Below, piece after piece: positions 1 through 12,895 of a DNA stretch of 64,000 nt. The stretch comes from Ulota crispa (lineage: Eukaryota > Streptophyta > Bryopsida > Orthotrichales > Orthotrichaceae). Positions within the stretch are counted from its first letter, which is position 1; each line of letters starts with the position of its first letter. The stretch is from positions 684,501-748,500 of the forward strand of contig OY987246.1 of the NCBI GenBank assembly GCA_963920765.1. The letters run 5' to 3'. The notes beneath the pieces are model-generated. The model made no database searches. It had not been told where the DNA came from and was given only the letters and a program-made list of their open reading frames with translations. The position numbers and the translations under genes are program-made.

Positions 1-3000
1 TGCTAGTATATATGACGGTATGAGGACCATGTGCTGTAAACTCAGGGTAGTGCAAGTAAAATCCTTTTTTGTACAGCACAGGAAATAGTGTGCACAAAAT
101 TTAAATGTTTTGGATTTGTGTACACCACCCACATCCTTCATGACATGAAGTATATTGTGACACCAGTCATGGTCAAGGTTTTCTTTGTCAGCCGCAGTTG
201 TATTCTCTTTACATCACTTTGTGAACTAGAGGCAATTCTAATGTACAATGAAGGTCGTTATATTGAATATGAATATGAACTACAACAACAACAGCTGTTG
301 TAGTGACACCAACTTTGTCCTTACCACAAACTCTAATGAAGGACCAACGTTCTTGTAGGCTTATTTATACTCTATAATAGAGGCCATCATGTTAGTGCTG
401 GGGCTAGAATGAAGTCACAAAATGGTCGTTTAATTTTTTCTTTCTGGCCCATCCAGTAAAGTTGTTACCTTGGCTAACAAAGTTATTAAAATGTTATTTT
501 CTTTTCATTTAAGGTCAACAATGTAGACACAAAACAACTAAACATCAATGAGCTGGCAGTCCCTTCACCAACTTTGGGTAAGGGTTTTATGTGATTAATT
601 GGGATAAAAACATGAGGTCAGTTTGAAAGCCCATTCTTACTCTACTCTAATGAAGCTTGGGGCCATTTTAAAGTTGATCTTCAGAAAGGAGTCAAGGTCC
701 TCCAAACTTGAAGTTGTTTGAACCCAATTTTAGTCCATATGGCCATAAGAGTGGCCTCAAGGAAGATCTATAATATTGAGTGATGAATTCCTCAGAACTT
801 AACTATTCCATAATGAAATTGAGTTTGAGTTTTAGAATTTAAGCCTTTGACTTTTTCTCCTCAAGTATAAACTTTTGAATTCCTATTTATATGGAATAAC
901 GCTATTCATACAAAAATTTATTATGTTTGATATAGAACAAATCTTGCAAGGTTTTTTGACTTGTTGTGACTAAAAAGCCATGAGGCCTCAAAGGCAAAGC
1001 CATAATCACAAAATTTCTAAATTTCTAAAGAAGGAACAAAGAAAAAGAGCAAGTAGAATTGATAAGATTTTAGTTTTATTCTTGGATGTTTACTTTCTAA
1101 AAAATAATTTAAAAGCTTAAAATATTGTACTCTAACAAATTTAATAACCACTCCAGAGCAATGCTTTAGATAACCATTTTCAATGGACCCAAGTCTCGAA
1201 AATTGGAATCATGTTGAGTCTTTTTTTTGTGAGCAATAATGCGAAATTCAGAATTTTAGATCTTAATTCTTAGTTTAAACGACTTGAGGTTGATTTTAAA
1301 TATCTAAGCAATGTTTGGCAAGCATTGAAACCTCTTTAATTTTAGAACGGCCTCTCAATTCCTAACGTACAGAGCTTTTATTAGCAGATGGAACAAAACA
1401 ACCAAATTTATTGAGAAATGAAGTAAAATTATAATTTAACATTGCTAGGTTTTTTGAAATAATCAAACTGTTATGTAGTAGTAGAAATGTGCATCAAGGC
1501 AATAACAACAATAACAACATTTTTATCTTGCACATGCTGGTAAGAGTTGAACAATGATGCTTTTTACTATGAGAATTGTATGAGACAAATGAAGTGTATC
1601 CACGTATGATTAGAAGCAAAGTTTGCCTACTACTAAATTATTGTCAATTTGATTAATGGATGTTTCACGATTTTGTGTAAGGTTTTGAACTAGTTCACTA
1701 GAATGAAAGAATAAACAAGGCTTACAAAAATGAGAATCTTATGTTGATAGAATCTTCTTTGGTTAGAAATTTATGCTACCTTAAGAGCTCTAGATCTATA
1801 TGCATCATCCTCTCAAGTTCTCTTTGGGTACAATAGACCAAGGTGGGAGATATGAAACTCAAGGTGTTCAATTTTCAAACTCAAATGAATTGGTTTAAGC
1901 AAATAAGGAAAATCTATATCCTCACCTAAATCTGATGTAACACATGACATGGCTAGTGGATTGTATATTAAATTCTTAAGGGTCATAATTTGCTCACATC
2001 TTCAAAGTGTTTAGATATTGAAAGGGATTAGTGAGGGTATTTAAATCTTACTAGGAGGGTGATATCCATTTCTTCCATGCTCACTCTTTGAATGTCACCT
2101 TTCTCCCTTTTGTGTGAATGAGCTCTCAATCATGGGTACATATTCATGCTTGCATGAATTATATTTTAACTCCTCTAGAACCCTCAAGTTTCTTATTATA
2201 CTGTATATTTTCATCACCCTTGGTATGATTGCATGCTTAGGGGTTAATGAAGAAGAAAGAGTTGTCACATTCTTCTTGCATGCATGATACCAATGTGCCA
2301 TAAGTAAATATGAACTTTGCAAAGTCCATAAATAATAATTTGTTTTGAATTTATTTTAGAAATATAAAATAAATATGTGAATATCTCCTTAAATTTTATT
2401 TAAGTATTAGAAAATTTCTTGAAATTTTGCCTAGAAATCCCGAAAATTTGTTTAAACGTCGAGACCTCCCCTAATGTATCCTGCAGTCCATAATCACATG
2501 AAAATTCATATTTGATTCTATATGGCATAAATGCATGTTCAATAATTTGCATGTCTGTTCAATTTGAATTGCCTCATTGTTGATAAATATTCTACCTTGG
2601 GCTCGTCATTAAAGGGAGTCTTTTGCTTTGTTAAATTGTATTGTAACCTACTTCAAATGTGGCATCCATTAATACTATGACCATTAACACTACAATTAGA
2701 GATTTATTGAAATCCTCATTTGTTTTTATCCTTGAGTTACAAGAATCATTCAGTTGTTTTTGGAATTCACTAGTTTTGCATTACCAAAATAACTGGTTTT
2801 TCCAGACCAGTGATTTAGGAAACTTTCGAGCTTTTTCTTGTTAATATCAGGCATTTCTCATTTCCCACCTGTTTTTCAAGAGCTTCCTGTATTCATAATT
2901 TTAACTTATACGTTTTTTTGGATCATTTGGTCAGTTTTTTTTGGTGTACTTTCAAAGTTCAACTGGGTTGTTTTGCAATTTTAAAGGCTAAGATTACACT
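1..3000. other. AT-rich intergenic DNA, no gene seen
   Basis: No reading frame here looks like a protein family I know, and the short open frames have low-complexity, AT-driven composition. Base use matches the rest of the intergenic DNA and not the GC-richer exons elsewhere in the window. I found no clear terminal inverted repeats before the element that begins at 3003. Confidence 0.6.
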
Positions 3001-3002
3001 TA

Positions 3003-3316
3003 AGGTAGGAATACCCATAAGCATTAGTGTCCCCATAGCTATCACCTTTAGAATCTTGACAAATCTATAGAAGTAAATACATGTAATTAGAAGGATGTAC
3101 AACTTGTGAACATGAAACCTTAATGTTGGTTATGGGTACAATGGCAATTTACTCTTTAGAAATTCACAACTTATTCTCACAGTATCCAAATAATACATTC
3201 CAAAGCGCAAGCTCATTATTTTTATGTTGCTAACAAGATCCTATAATTTAATAGATGTTTATTAATAGTCATCATGTTCAAAACCCTTAAACTAATACTT
3301 ATGGGTGTTCCTACCT
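3003..3316. mobile_element. MITE family A, copy 1 (TA-flanked, about 314 bp)
   Basis: The termini are inverted repeats: AGGTAGGAATACCCATAAGC on the left, and the complement of ACTTATGGGTGTTCCTACCT (allowing mismatches) on the right. Both ends touch a TA dinucleotide (3001-3002 and 3317-3318). Size and interior match the copies at 28606, 32051 and 41608. The TA flanks and absence of coding capacity suggest a Tc1/mariner (Stowaway-like) non-autonomous element. Its right TA is also the left TA of the next element. Confidence 0.85.
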
Positions 3317-3318
3317 TA

Positions 3319-3556
3319 ACCCCTAAGCGCCTAGAGTTATTTCACTCAAATCCATACCCTTGTGTACTTCCAATAAAAGTATTAAGTAAGTAGAGTCAAA
3401 TAGTTTGAATTTTTTTGAGTGGTAGTAGACACGTGTCTGGAAGTACATGAAAAGTACAAATCCTTTGACTTTATCATTAAGAAGAGGATAAAAATCAAAC
3501 ATGCACATTTTTAAAAACTGAGCGGCCACATTTGGGCTCCTGGGGCGCTCAGGGGT
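3319..3556. mobile_element. Short TIR element of family B (238 bp)
   Basis: The left end ACCCCTAAGCGCC and the complement of the right end GGCGCTCAGGGGT form an inverted repeat with one mismatch. TA lies on both sides (3317-3318 and 3557-3558). The termini match the larger elements at 17778, 33208, 45997 and 54934, so this is probably a short deletion derivative. Open frames inside it are incidental. Confidence 0.75.
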
Positions 3557-4767
3557 TAGTGCCTGTTCTCCCTGCACATTGTCCCAGACCCTTCCAGATC
3601 CTTGCATACTGATTTTCAAAATATCAATTCATTGCGCACTTGGGCAAATCTTTGTTGATTTAAAGGCATCAAAATGTGGTTTTGGTAAATTTTCAAATTT
3701 AGTGTTTGCAAGTGCATTGAAAATTTCTCAATCTGTGAGTCGTAACTTGATTTGAATGATGTTTTCAAATTCTAGATTTTATAAGATAGGAGGCTCATGA
3801 ACCGTCTGCCTAAGGGAAAGAGGGCAATTGTGGGAAAATCAGGCCAGCTTAGCAATTTTTAGGATGTTTTAGTGGAAATGCAAAAAAGAAACAGTTCCAT
3901 GGTCATCTAAAATGAAATCTTCTAATTTGATGTGAATTAATCACAATTTATCAAAGCATAAGACACATAGGTAGCTATTATGTGGCACTTATGGTGTAGA
4001 GGTAGCTTATAAATAGATCACGTGGGTCCAAAAAGAAACCATCACAAAGTTGAGAATGTTTAAATAAGGCTCTTAATGTGTGCAAGCACCCATTCCATAT
4101 TTTAATACTCAAATTATGATTGAGATCAAGTTTTTCATTATTTTAATATGACATATATCTATATTTTACTCAAAGATAATTCTCAATACAATTATGACCA
4201 ATAATTGCACTGAACGATGACCCTTCTCACACAAATGAGTTGCTTAAATCATGCAAACACAAGCATAATTACTAAATTGACATAATGTGATCCAGTCAAA
4301 AAGCTTAACCCCTAAAAGATGTTGCTCTATTGTATAGGCTCTCATGTGTTGTATACAAATGGGATATTTTGGGTAGCACATGAATCCTATTGGAAATATA
4401 AATTTTAAGCCAAGTCACAAACATACTGCATGTCAAGTAGGATTTTTTGAGAAATTTTTGACATTTGTCATAAAATCGTTGCTTTAAATACTAAACAATC
4501 CTTGCTCGGATCCTTGTATGAATATATCCAACACTTTTGGTAAACAACATCCTTAGGGGTCAATGCATAATTTTGGACTGCTCTACATGAGTGGTTCTAA
4601 ATGCCTAAGGGTTTGTTCATACTTAATGTTAGGAGGGGTATTAGCAATATGAATGCAGTGTAAAGCTATGTCCAAATGCACCTAATTTTCCTTTGCTACT
4701 ACCCCTCTTAAGACCAAGTGTGAACATATCCTAAGTGGTTTTCAAATGGACTGCCTTAGTACATCTA
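3557..4767. other. Intergenic DNA with small inverted repeats
   Basis: No gene is seen. From about 3786 there is a stretch resembling the left end of the element at 24026 (GATAGGAGGCTCATGAACCG), probably a truncated relative. Around 4612-4736 the sequences TGTTCATACTTAATGTTAGG and, in complement, a run near 4702-4732 form an imperfect hairpin typical of a small MITE. A related hairpin lies near 25175-25285. Confidence 0.4.
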
Positions 4768-5067
4768 CACCAAATAGTTCATTTAGGTTGCCTTAACAAT
4801 TAGGTTGCCTTACCATGGAAAGTTACCTCATGACTCATGGCTGGCCACTTGGAGACTTATGTAACTCTTTCAATATCAGGAGTTTGCATAGTTTATGACA
4901 TAAATACGGCTAATTTGTCTTTCTAGAATTGTGTTGTTATTACCAAGACCTTTAAAAGTTACTTGTCACAATAATTATTGCTGAAATAATTTTAGCAGCA
5001 ATAAATATTTAAATAGTGTGAAATGTTGAGAAATTAGTATGGAGCAACCTAAATGCACTATTTGGTG
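4768..5067. mobile_element. MITE family D, copy 1 (TA-flanked, 300 bp)
   Basis: The left terminus CACCAAATAGTTCATTTAGG is a near-perfect inverted repeat of the right terminus, which ends CTATTTGGTG. TA occurs immediately outside both ends (4766-4767 and 5068-5069). The interior has the recurring pair of GGTTGCCTTA motifs and a region matching the copies at 21357 and 30044. It is non-coding. Confidence 0.85.
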
Positions 5068-5069
5068 TA

Positions 5070-6040
5070 GATTCTGTCCAGAAGCCAAAGCTTGTGTAGG
5101 GTAAATTACATTTTGTAACTTTTAAAATCTATATCTCAATTTTGAAATATCATGAGAAAAGCGATTTCGAATTGGCATTTACCAAACAGGAATTATAAAA
5201 AAATATAGTTGTCCAGGAACAAAGAGCCAGCCTTGATGGTCAATGTATTAGGTAACTTTCTCAATGTTAACTTCACTATAGAGAGGAGTAGTTGCAACAA
5301 AATAATATTCTTAAGAAAACATATCTATATTTATTCTATTGGAACTGGATATTTTAATTTTATCCAATCCCTTTTATTAGCTTCATTAGATTTGTATCGA
5401 TTCCAATGAGTAAATGAAAAGATGAAAAAATGGTCAAATTCCCTCTCTTATAAGCAATTGTTAGAAACAAAAGTTATGAAAGCTCAAAACCACTTGAAAT
5501 TTGTCATTTTTTGTTAAATGCATTGTCCAAGCATCAACTCACTGAATTTAGCTACATATTATTTACTAATATTAGTTACTTGAATGAAGCCTCTTAAATG
5601 CGCCTCGTAATGTAGTCAATACTGGAAACCATTTTGTACTTAATTTAATCACACAAAGACCATGCAGCCCAAATTAGAATCCACATTTTCATAAAAGGTA
5701 GTTTTAAATGGATCGTACGGGGTCTTTCTTTTTTCTAGTTTTTTTTCATTGACCAGCAGATAAAACATTCTTTACAGATTTGAGTGATATAAAACTTCCC
5801 TCCATCTAAATTGACAATTTTACAATGTGATTTACCATAATCACTAACCATGAATCCTAATTCCGCCGAGATTTCGACCATCTTTATCACAACGACCAAC
5901 AGCGTGGAATGGCTAATTTTGTTTAAGACATGTAGATTTCAAGTATCCCGTACCACGATCTACGATAATATGCACAACCTGAATGCAGTATGTCCTGTAG
6001 GGAAAATCTACGCAGTCCACTGATTAAGGCCCATCATCCA
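5070..6040. other. Intergenic DNA, no gene seen
   Basis: The stretch is AT-rich and grades into less AT-rich, unique sequence after about 5850, ahead of the DYAD-like gene leader. The short open frame at 5209-5409 has no recognisable domain and lies in AT-rich spacer. Confidence 0.5.
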
Positions 6041-6041
6041 A

Positions 6042-6160
6042 TCGCAAATTGTTTGTTGCCGCCACATCTACTGAAGGCGTATACTTCAGAGATCTAGCGT
6101 AACCGCAAATTGTTTGTTGCCATCACATCTACTCAGGGCGTACATTCCAGATCTGGCCTA
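6042..6160. repeat. Two-copy tandem repeat, 61-bp period
   Basis: CGCAAATTGTTTGTTGCC begins at 6043 and again at 6104. The following CACATCTACT, GGCGTA and GATCT words keep register in both copies. The repeat lies about 1 kb upstream of the DYAD-like start codon, at the transition to GC-richer sequence, so it may be in the promoter or the transcribed leader. Confidence 0.75.
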
Positions 6161-6360
6161 AATCACTGTAGAAAAGCCTTCCATTCCAAAGGTCAGGGCT
6201 GTGCCGAGGACTGTCCTGTTACTCCGTTGTCGCCCTTGCAGAGTCAGAAGCACCGAGGATGCGTTCCAGCCACAGCAGTTATAGCACGCCTACTACTTGA
6301 GCTTTGCGGCGGCAGGTCGCTGCAGAATAAGCAGCCACTGTGGTAGTAGGACAACTATTC

Positions 6361-7183
6361 TTAACATGTCCAGAATGTTCCTGCATTGATTTGATTTGAG
6401 CTTTCTGTGCTTTGATCGTTTAACTTGATAGAAACTGAGCTCTTCGTAGTGTGTAGGTGTTTAGCGGTTTCAGGTTTTTGCTCTTTCTTGAATGTCGAAG
6501 ATCTCTTCAATCACTGCCAGAAAATTTAGCTGTGGCGACGCTTAAGTACTTGTCGCTATGAGATTTTCTGTGAGGAGATTCACGATTGTTTCTGATGGAA
6601 AGAGCTGGATTCTTGAATAATCTGTCTGTGCAACTGTGCTCCTCGCAAAAGGACTTTTCGCGACATTGCATGTTATGTTCGACTGTCGCTAATTTGCGAC
6701 TACGGAGGAATTATGGATATTATTAGGATACGTTGTGCGCAATTTATAGTGCTCTTGTTAATTTGGATTTCTTGAAGTTTTATGTCCTGTTAGTCTGTTT
6801 CTACTTGAATTGCTAAATGATCTTGATCTTCGGAGATCTCTTTAATGACTAAAGCGACATTAACGGACGCGACTCACGTACAGCCATGTTTAATTCAGTG
6901 AAGAGTGTCACGATAACTTTTGATGAGAATCACTCGATCCTTGTGTATTTTGCTTGAGCGACAGTGCTCTCGTTAAGACAGATTTTCGCGACATTGTGTG
7001 CTCTGTTTAACTGTCTCTGATTGAATCGCAAACGCTAATAGCACAAGTAGGAAGGAATGGTTAATATATGGACATGTTTTAATCTGAAGCAGGGAACGCA
7101 GATCAGGTGTACGAGGCAATTACTTCGGTGATTAGAATACCGTTAAGCAAAAAGCTAGACTCAAGCCGAACCAGGATCTTGCC
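6361..7183 (+). promoter_or_regulatory. Probable promoter and 5' leader of the DYAD-like gene
   Basis: This unique stretch, less AT-rich than its surroundings, precedes the start at 7184. It contains a diverged internal duplication: a segment near 6490-6690 and one near 6815-7030 share, in the same order, GAAGATCTCTT or GGAGATCTCTT, then GATGGAAAG or GATGAGAAT, then TTTTCGCGACATTG. The frame of the start codon has a TAG stop at 7133-7135. I cannot place the transcription start. Confidence 0.5.
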
Positions 7184-10100
7184 ATGAACTCGAGGACTTC
7201 CAAGAGATTTTATGGCTCAGACGAACTTCCGCAATTGCCACCGAGAAAGCGGCCTGGCTATTGGCTTCGGGAATGGCTTAATCCACCTAGGTCTTCTGTG
7301 AACTGCGCGGGCTCATCGTCCATTCAATTATCTGCGATGGCACATTCTGGTACTTCGTTAGCTAAGGATCTTCGAGCCGTTAGCGAGCCTGTCTGCAAGA
7401 AGAGGAGATACGCTCTGCTCGGGAGCCTAGACATGGAGGAGGAGCAAGTCACTCGGGACCTCTGTACAAATTTCCAAAACGTGGAGTTCAGAACTCTGGA
7501 TGTCGTGCCTTGGAGGAGCAGCAGCAATTCCCCCAATGGAATGGAGCTGCAGCAGAGCGGCACTACTTCTGAGGAAGATCTGATTCGTGACGGGAACGGT
7601 AACGACATCGACTCCGCAGATACAGTCCGAAGTGCGGCTGAGCTGTTGACGCAGCTGACCTGCGGTAGGAACGGCGATAGCGGTCTTCAATATCGGGACG
7701 TTGCCTCTTGCGGTCAAGACGCAGAGCAAGACTTGGAAAAACCTATTCGATGGGGGGTCAAGAAGAAGGTCACTTATGAAAGTAGAAGAAGTGTAGACTC
7801 TTGCGATCTTGGCCTATGCACTGGTTTGATACGTAAATTTTCACATGGCCATGAGAAGACTGCTGCTAGGATGCCTGCCCAAACGCAAGACAAGAAGATT
7901 GGTTCTGACAGAGGCCGTCAGGACTTTCATAATCGTGTCACGAAATGGGATCAGTCACCGCCAAATTACCCAGCCTCCTCGAAGTTTTGTAAAGAAAGGA
8001 GGTCTTCAGGAGATGATGGTACTAATTTCAGCCCTGATCAATCGCCAGTGGTGAATTTCCAAGGACCAAGAGAGAAGCATAACACATCGCCTTCGAGTAG
8101 TCCGGCATCTCCAGGAAACATACTAAAGCTGCCAAAAGAAATGCAGGGCCGATGGTCGTCGGAGAGGTTCGTAGACGTTTAAATTATAGTCGTGCAAGTT
8201 TGGTTGCTTTGAAATGCCGTTCGACTTGTTTGTGTTTCTGCGTGAAGAACTTAATGTCATAATTAGAGTGGCAAAGGTCGTTACTCTGCGAAACAGTTTC
8301 TGAGAGTCTACATTCATGTCCTTTTTGTTGCTTCTAACCAAAGAATGTTCCCGTAGTTTGTAGGGTGGAATATGAGGTGTCACTGACATTTCATCTCACG
8401 ACTAGATCGCTGGGTTTTAGAGTTTCTATATTTTTGTTCAGAATTTCACGGAATTGACTCAAAAGGTCATCAAACCTTGAAGGGTACAATGCATTTAGGT
8501 AGCGTAGCCAAAGAATGGTGTCAATTCTACGCCACTGATTTCCTTTCCATTGTTTACTTGTACTTAACATTTACCGGTCTTTATACATAACGCAGCAATG
8601 ATCGATATCATTGCCTTGTCAAGATATCATTGCCTTGTCACAAGTTGTTGTTAAAAGAGACGTCGGGATAATGCGTTTTGGGGCTCCAATTGAACTGAAG
8701 TCTTGTTCGTACATCCCACGCAAATGCTCTTGCAGGTACAAAACTGCGCAGCTAAAGCTTATCGATATAATGCATGCGAGAAAGGCTGTACCGGGAAAAC
8801 CTATTCTGAGACCTGCGCTACGCGAGGAAGCAAGGAAACACATAGGCGACACTGGGTTACTTGATCACTTATTGAAACACATGACGGATACAGTGGTAAG
8901 CACTGGCGAACGGTTTCGTCGTAGACACAACTCTGAAGGGGCCATGGAATACTGGCTTGAACATGCAAGCCTGATGGAATTGAGAAAAGCAGCTGGAGTA
9001 GAGGATCCGTCATGGATTCCTCCTGTTGGATGGAAAGCTGGTGACAAGCTGCCAGACCGTAATTGGCAATTATTTCGAGGCCTGACTTCATCTGAAGCTG
9101 CTGAGATGGAGAATCTGAAGGACACGGTCGAGAGACTGAAAAGGTAAGTGGCGTATGAATGTCGTCAATTTAGCAAATTTGACATTAATTGAAATGGCGA
9201 ATTTTTAGAATGTCACCCGGGATGGCACTTTTTAAGCCCTAGTCTGGAACCTCAGATCTTTACCTTTCCTAGATTTTAAACTTCTGTGCACTTGAACGTC
9301 TCAAGTTTGGTGCTGTGAAACATGTCGAATCATTTAAAATGACCATAGCACTTACTGTGACTTCGGAAAATCTAATGAAAATATGATGCTGCGGTTCAGT
9401 GAAATGGGCGTTTTGTGTGGGAGCATCAAGGTATCCAATCAGAAGGGTGTGATGACCAGCCTGAGCGTCTCTCACCTCAATCGGATAGAAGATGAGCCAG
9501 AAAGAGCAGACGAAGAGGATTTAAGACAGGTGAGCTTGGTGATGCTGGAAGCAGTATTTACGTTGGTTAAACGAACCTGATTTCATGATATATATGCTCT
9601 AGAGAGCTGATTCATTATAATTGTTACAAGATTCATGATCTATCTTAGAAGCAATAATATCTCTTCCAATATGCTTGGGTTTAGAAATCCTTAGGCAATC
9701 ATGGGATTGGTCTGGCTTCAACAAATTCAGGCCCTTGCCAGAATCCTGTATCAAGACCCTTGATTTACAGTCATGCTGTGTGGTATTTAACATTTGCATA
9801 GTCAACTTTCTTTACAGGGGATTCAAAAGAATACTACTGAATTTAAAACCGATACGACCACTTTGGAGTTGCAGCAATATCATGGTGAACGCAATTCAGG
9901 GTGAGGAGAGTTTATTAGAAGCACTTAGCATTGCTTAATTTGTAGCAAGATTTCAATATATCCATACACCAACACTGAGGAACATCCAACATAGGGCGTA
10001 AAGTTTGAGAAAATATCTTCCTCTGCACGGGGGGCTGAACAATCGGACAGAGAATAGCAGCTACTTAACATGACTAGTTGGTTTACACACCTGCAGTACT

Positions 10101-11709
10101 GGCCGTTGCACTATAGACCTTTACGACATCCCGTTTTTTAATGGGGTTCCATTTTTCTGTTTGCTGACTCGGTTATCCTGTTTCAAACTTCGTGTAATGA
10201 CAGAGCTCACTTAGACATGGAGAGGTTTCAAAATCTCGACAGAGCGGTACTGCAAATGCATAAGGTACAGAATTTTATCCTTTTTCATCATGTTTATCCA
10301 GTCCCTTTAGTACCTAGTCAAAGCAGAATTGTGACACAAGTGTACCATTATAATAGGACTTTCTATCTGGAGCACACATATTACGGTGATGGTGACAATA
10401 AAATACTTATTACTGCTCAACATTGTGGAATCGTGTGCCAACAGGATAGAAAACCATTGAAAGAAATTTCCTTAACATCTGGCAGCCAAATTGACCTCCA
10501 AAGCGAGCTTCAAGATGTTCGCAAAACTGTTGCTGAGATGCAGGTAATGTTGAAGAGGTTTTAAACTCCCGGTTATTGCGTAACGGCAATTAGAAAAAGC
10601 CGAACATTATGATATAAAATGATGGCGAGAAGTAGTAATCATTTCAGACATTTGCTTACGGCAATTAGTTCATTAAATTGGGAGCGAAGCTGAATCTCAA
10701 GATCTTCTGAAACATTCAAATCTGCAAAGTTGTTAACACCGCTTCTTGCTGGAATTAATACCTGCAGGCGGAAGTCAGCCACATCATAAGTATACTTGGA
10801 ATTGTGCAACCGACGAAGGCAACGGCCCTAAGATACGAGATTGAGACAAGCACGGCTGATGTTCCCAAGCCGCTCATGCTCACAGCGACTGGTCACACCC
10901 GCAGCATCACGTGTGGAATATTACCTGAACCAAAACCTCCAGGTACTTCAGAGCCGGTACTCCACGACCGCGTAATCTCAAAGCTCGATGGTCCAATTAG
11001 ACAGTGTTCAGATGTGAAGAATGCCAACCACAGCGGTGGCGAGGTGGATGTTTCTGTCCCGTACACCGATGGACTTTCACAGGCTCTCTCGAATTACAAA
11101 CTTGTGAACCAACCTGATCGATTATCAGCTCACGATGAGACAAGAAAACTCCTGGAGAGCAGTAGGAGCATAACGCAGACACACGATTCTATGCCGGCGA
11201 ATGTCGTTCATAGTCGACCTCAGAATTTTAAGCCTATGTTTACCAACCAGCCAACTGGATTCAGACTTTGCCGCCCTCCAGGTAGTTTTGTGTGGCCCAG
11301 CATGATGAATTCTACGACTAAAAATCCTCCCTTTTCTAGGCAAGAGCAGATTGTGGCACTGCGGGGACTCGATGCTGGCTCTGGGAACATTCCAGTGTCC
11401 ACGGCAGTGGGCCCAGCAAACTACTCAAGCAGGTCGATTGCGGAGTCTCAAGTCGCTGTGACAATGGCAACTATGTTTGGTTGCATGGCCATGGCTCCCC
11501 AATGTAAGACTATACCTACGCTACCTCTGATGACCAAAGAAATCGATGTGAGTGTGAGAGACAGACCGGGTAGTACAGCCACTACTGATTTGGGGCAATG
11601 CTCCTCGGCGCAGTCCAACCCAGCTCTCTCCCTGTCATTGTCTCTTTCAACGTCTTTCGGAATTCCTCGTGGCATCAGTCCCTCTCTGAAGAAACAAAAG
11701 TCTATCTAA
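7184..11709 (+). CDS. SWI1/DYAD/AMEIOTIC1-like protein
   Basis: Proposed exons are 7184-8166, 8736-9143, 9400-9529, 9818-9900, 10204-10264, 10445-10543 and 10768-11709. All junctions are GT-AG and keep frame, giving 901 residues. Residues about 328-450 match the plant SWITCH1/DYAD/AM1 domain: RYKTAQLKLIDIM, then ARKHIGDTGLLDHLLKHM, then FRRRHNSEGAMEYWLE, then WIPPVGWKAGDK. A coiled-coil-like stretch follows (LQSELQDVRKTVAEMQ, about 573-588). The first 327 residues look disordered, with basic clusters (RKR near 21, KKRR at 72-75) and many Ser-Pro pairs near 290-320. The C-terminus carries LSLSLSL (875-881), an EAR-like pattern. In angiosperms this family works in the nucleus in meiotic entry, sister-chromatid cohesion and axis formation. 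The start has an upstream in-frame stop at 7133. The acceptor at 9400 is the least sure; 9460 also keeps frame. Family assignment is firm; meiotic function here is inferred. Confidence 0.85.
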
Positions 11710-12895
11710 CACATGGCAGTGATGGTACGTGTATATATATTTTCATGCTTCACCACATTCTTAGTATTCTTTTTCTTTCTAACAGGTACTTCGATTTAGT
11801 ATATAATTGTGTATCAGCCTGCTGGTCGATTGTGCACGTCGTACTGTATATTATAAGTTCATTGAACTGTAGGAACTTGTTCTTTCATTAATCTTCTACA
11901 AAAACTCTGTTCTGGCTTTATTGCTGGCGTAAGCAAACATTCCTGTATTGAAGCAGATATTTGTGCTCTCCTTATTAAGATTTTTTACCATTTCCTTTAC
12001 TGACCGTTCTCTCGACAAGACCGAGTATTATTTGTTACATAAACCTGATTGCGTGTACGTTGTCAACAGTAACAGTAGAATGATTCAACATCGAGCTTAG
12101 AACGAGATTAATTATAATATACTAGTTCGATTATCAGGTCTGCGTGTAGAAGCCTAGTGGGCTATCACTTGCCATACCTCAAATAGCCAAAGGCATTGTA
12201 TTTCTACTACTTTCAGCTAAAAAAATAGCATTACATCCATATTAGATTAAATAAGGTCATAAATCTACTTAGCATTATACTAATATTCAAAACCTCAACA
12301 GTTGAAATATGGAAATTAATACATCAATGCAAAAAATCGATGAAACAGAACAATATTGTCACTACTATACCTTACTAATCTGCTATGGCCGATTGTCTCA
12401 CAGTAATAAGCATACCTTACTTTTTACTTGTATAGGCCTTTGATATTTGCATGCCTACTCGATTCAAACAAGCACAATTAGAGATGTTTATACTACAAAA
12501 TTAGGTTGGCAATACTGAATTGAGAAAAGGGGGAGTTCTAACGTCTTTTTGAGATCTCTCCTTAGTCTCAATCTCTCCTTGGTCCCAAGAAACACATGTC
12601 CTGCATTGTACATTAACATTTTCCACAACATCATGTACTTGAAAGCTTCACATGAAACGTTAAATTGTTAAAAAGTGCCTATTTTGCAAGTCCAAAGAAA
12701 GCTAATAGCAAATTGTGTAATATGAGAAGTATGTTAGGATAAATAAAAAATCATGTTTCTGTTGACAAATTCTAAGGAAATAGACACTAAGAAATTTTGC
12801 ATATAAATACCCAAACTTGATTCGACTTAATGAAGCTTGATTGGCTTTTAAAACTTGTGACATTCAAATGTAAATGTATATAGCACTTTCATATA
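11710..12895. other. 3' flank of the DYAD-like gene and spacer
   Basis: The first few hundred bases are probably 3' UTR. A GTACGT donor-like word lies about 25 bases past the stop, and a pyrimidine-rich tract ending TTCTAACAG lies at about 11778-11786, so a small 3' UTR intron is possible. Beyond about 12200 the DNA is AT-rich and I see no gene. Confidence 0.4.
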
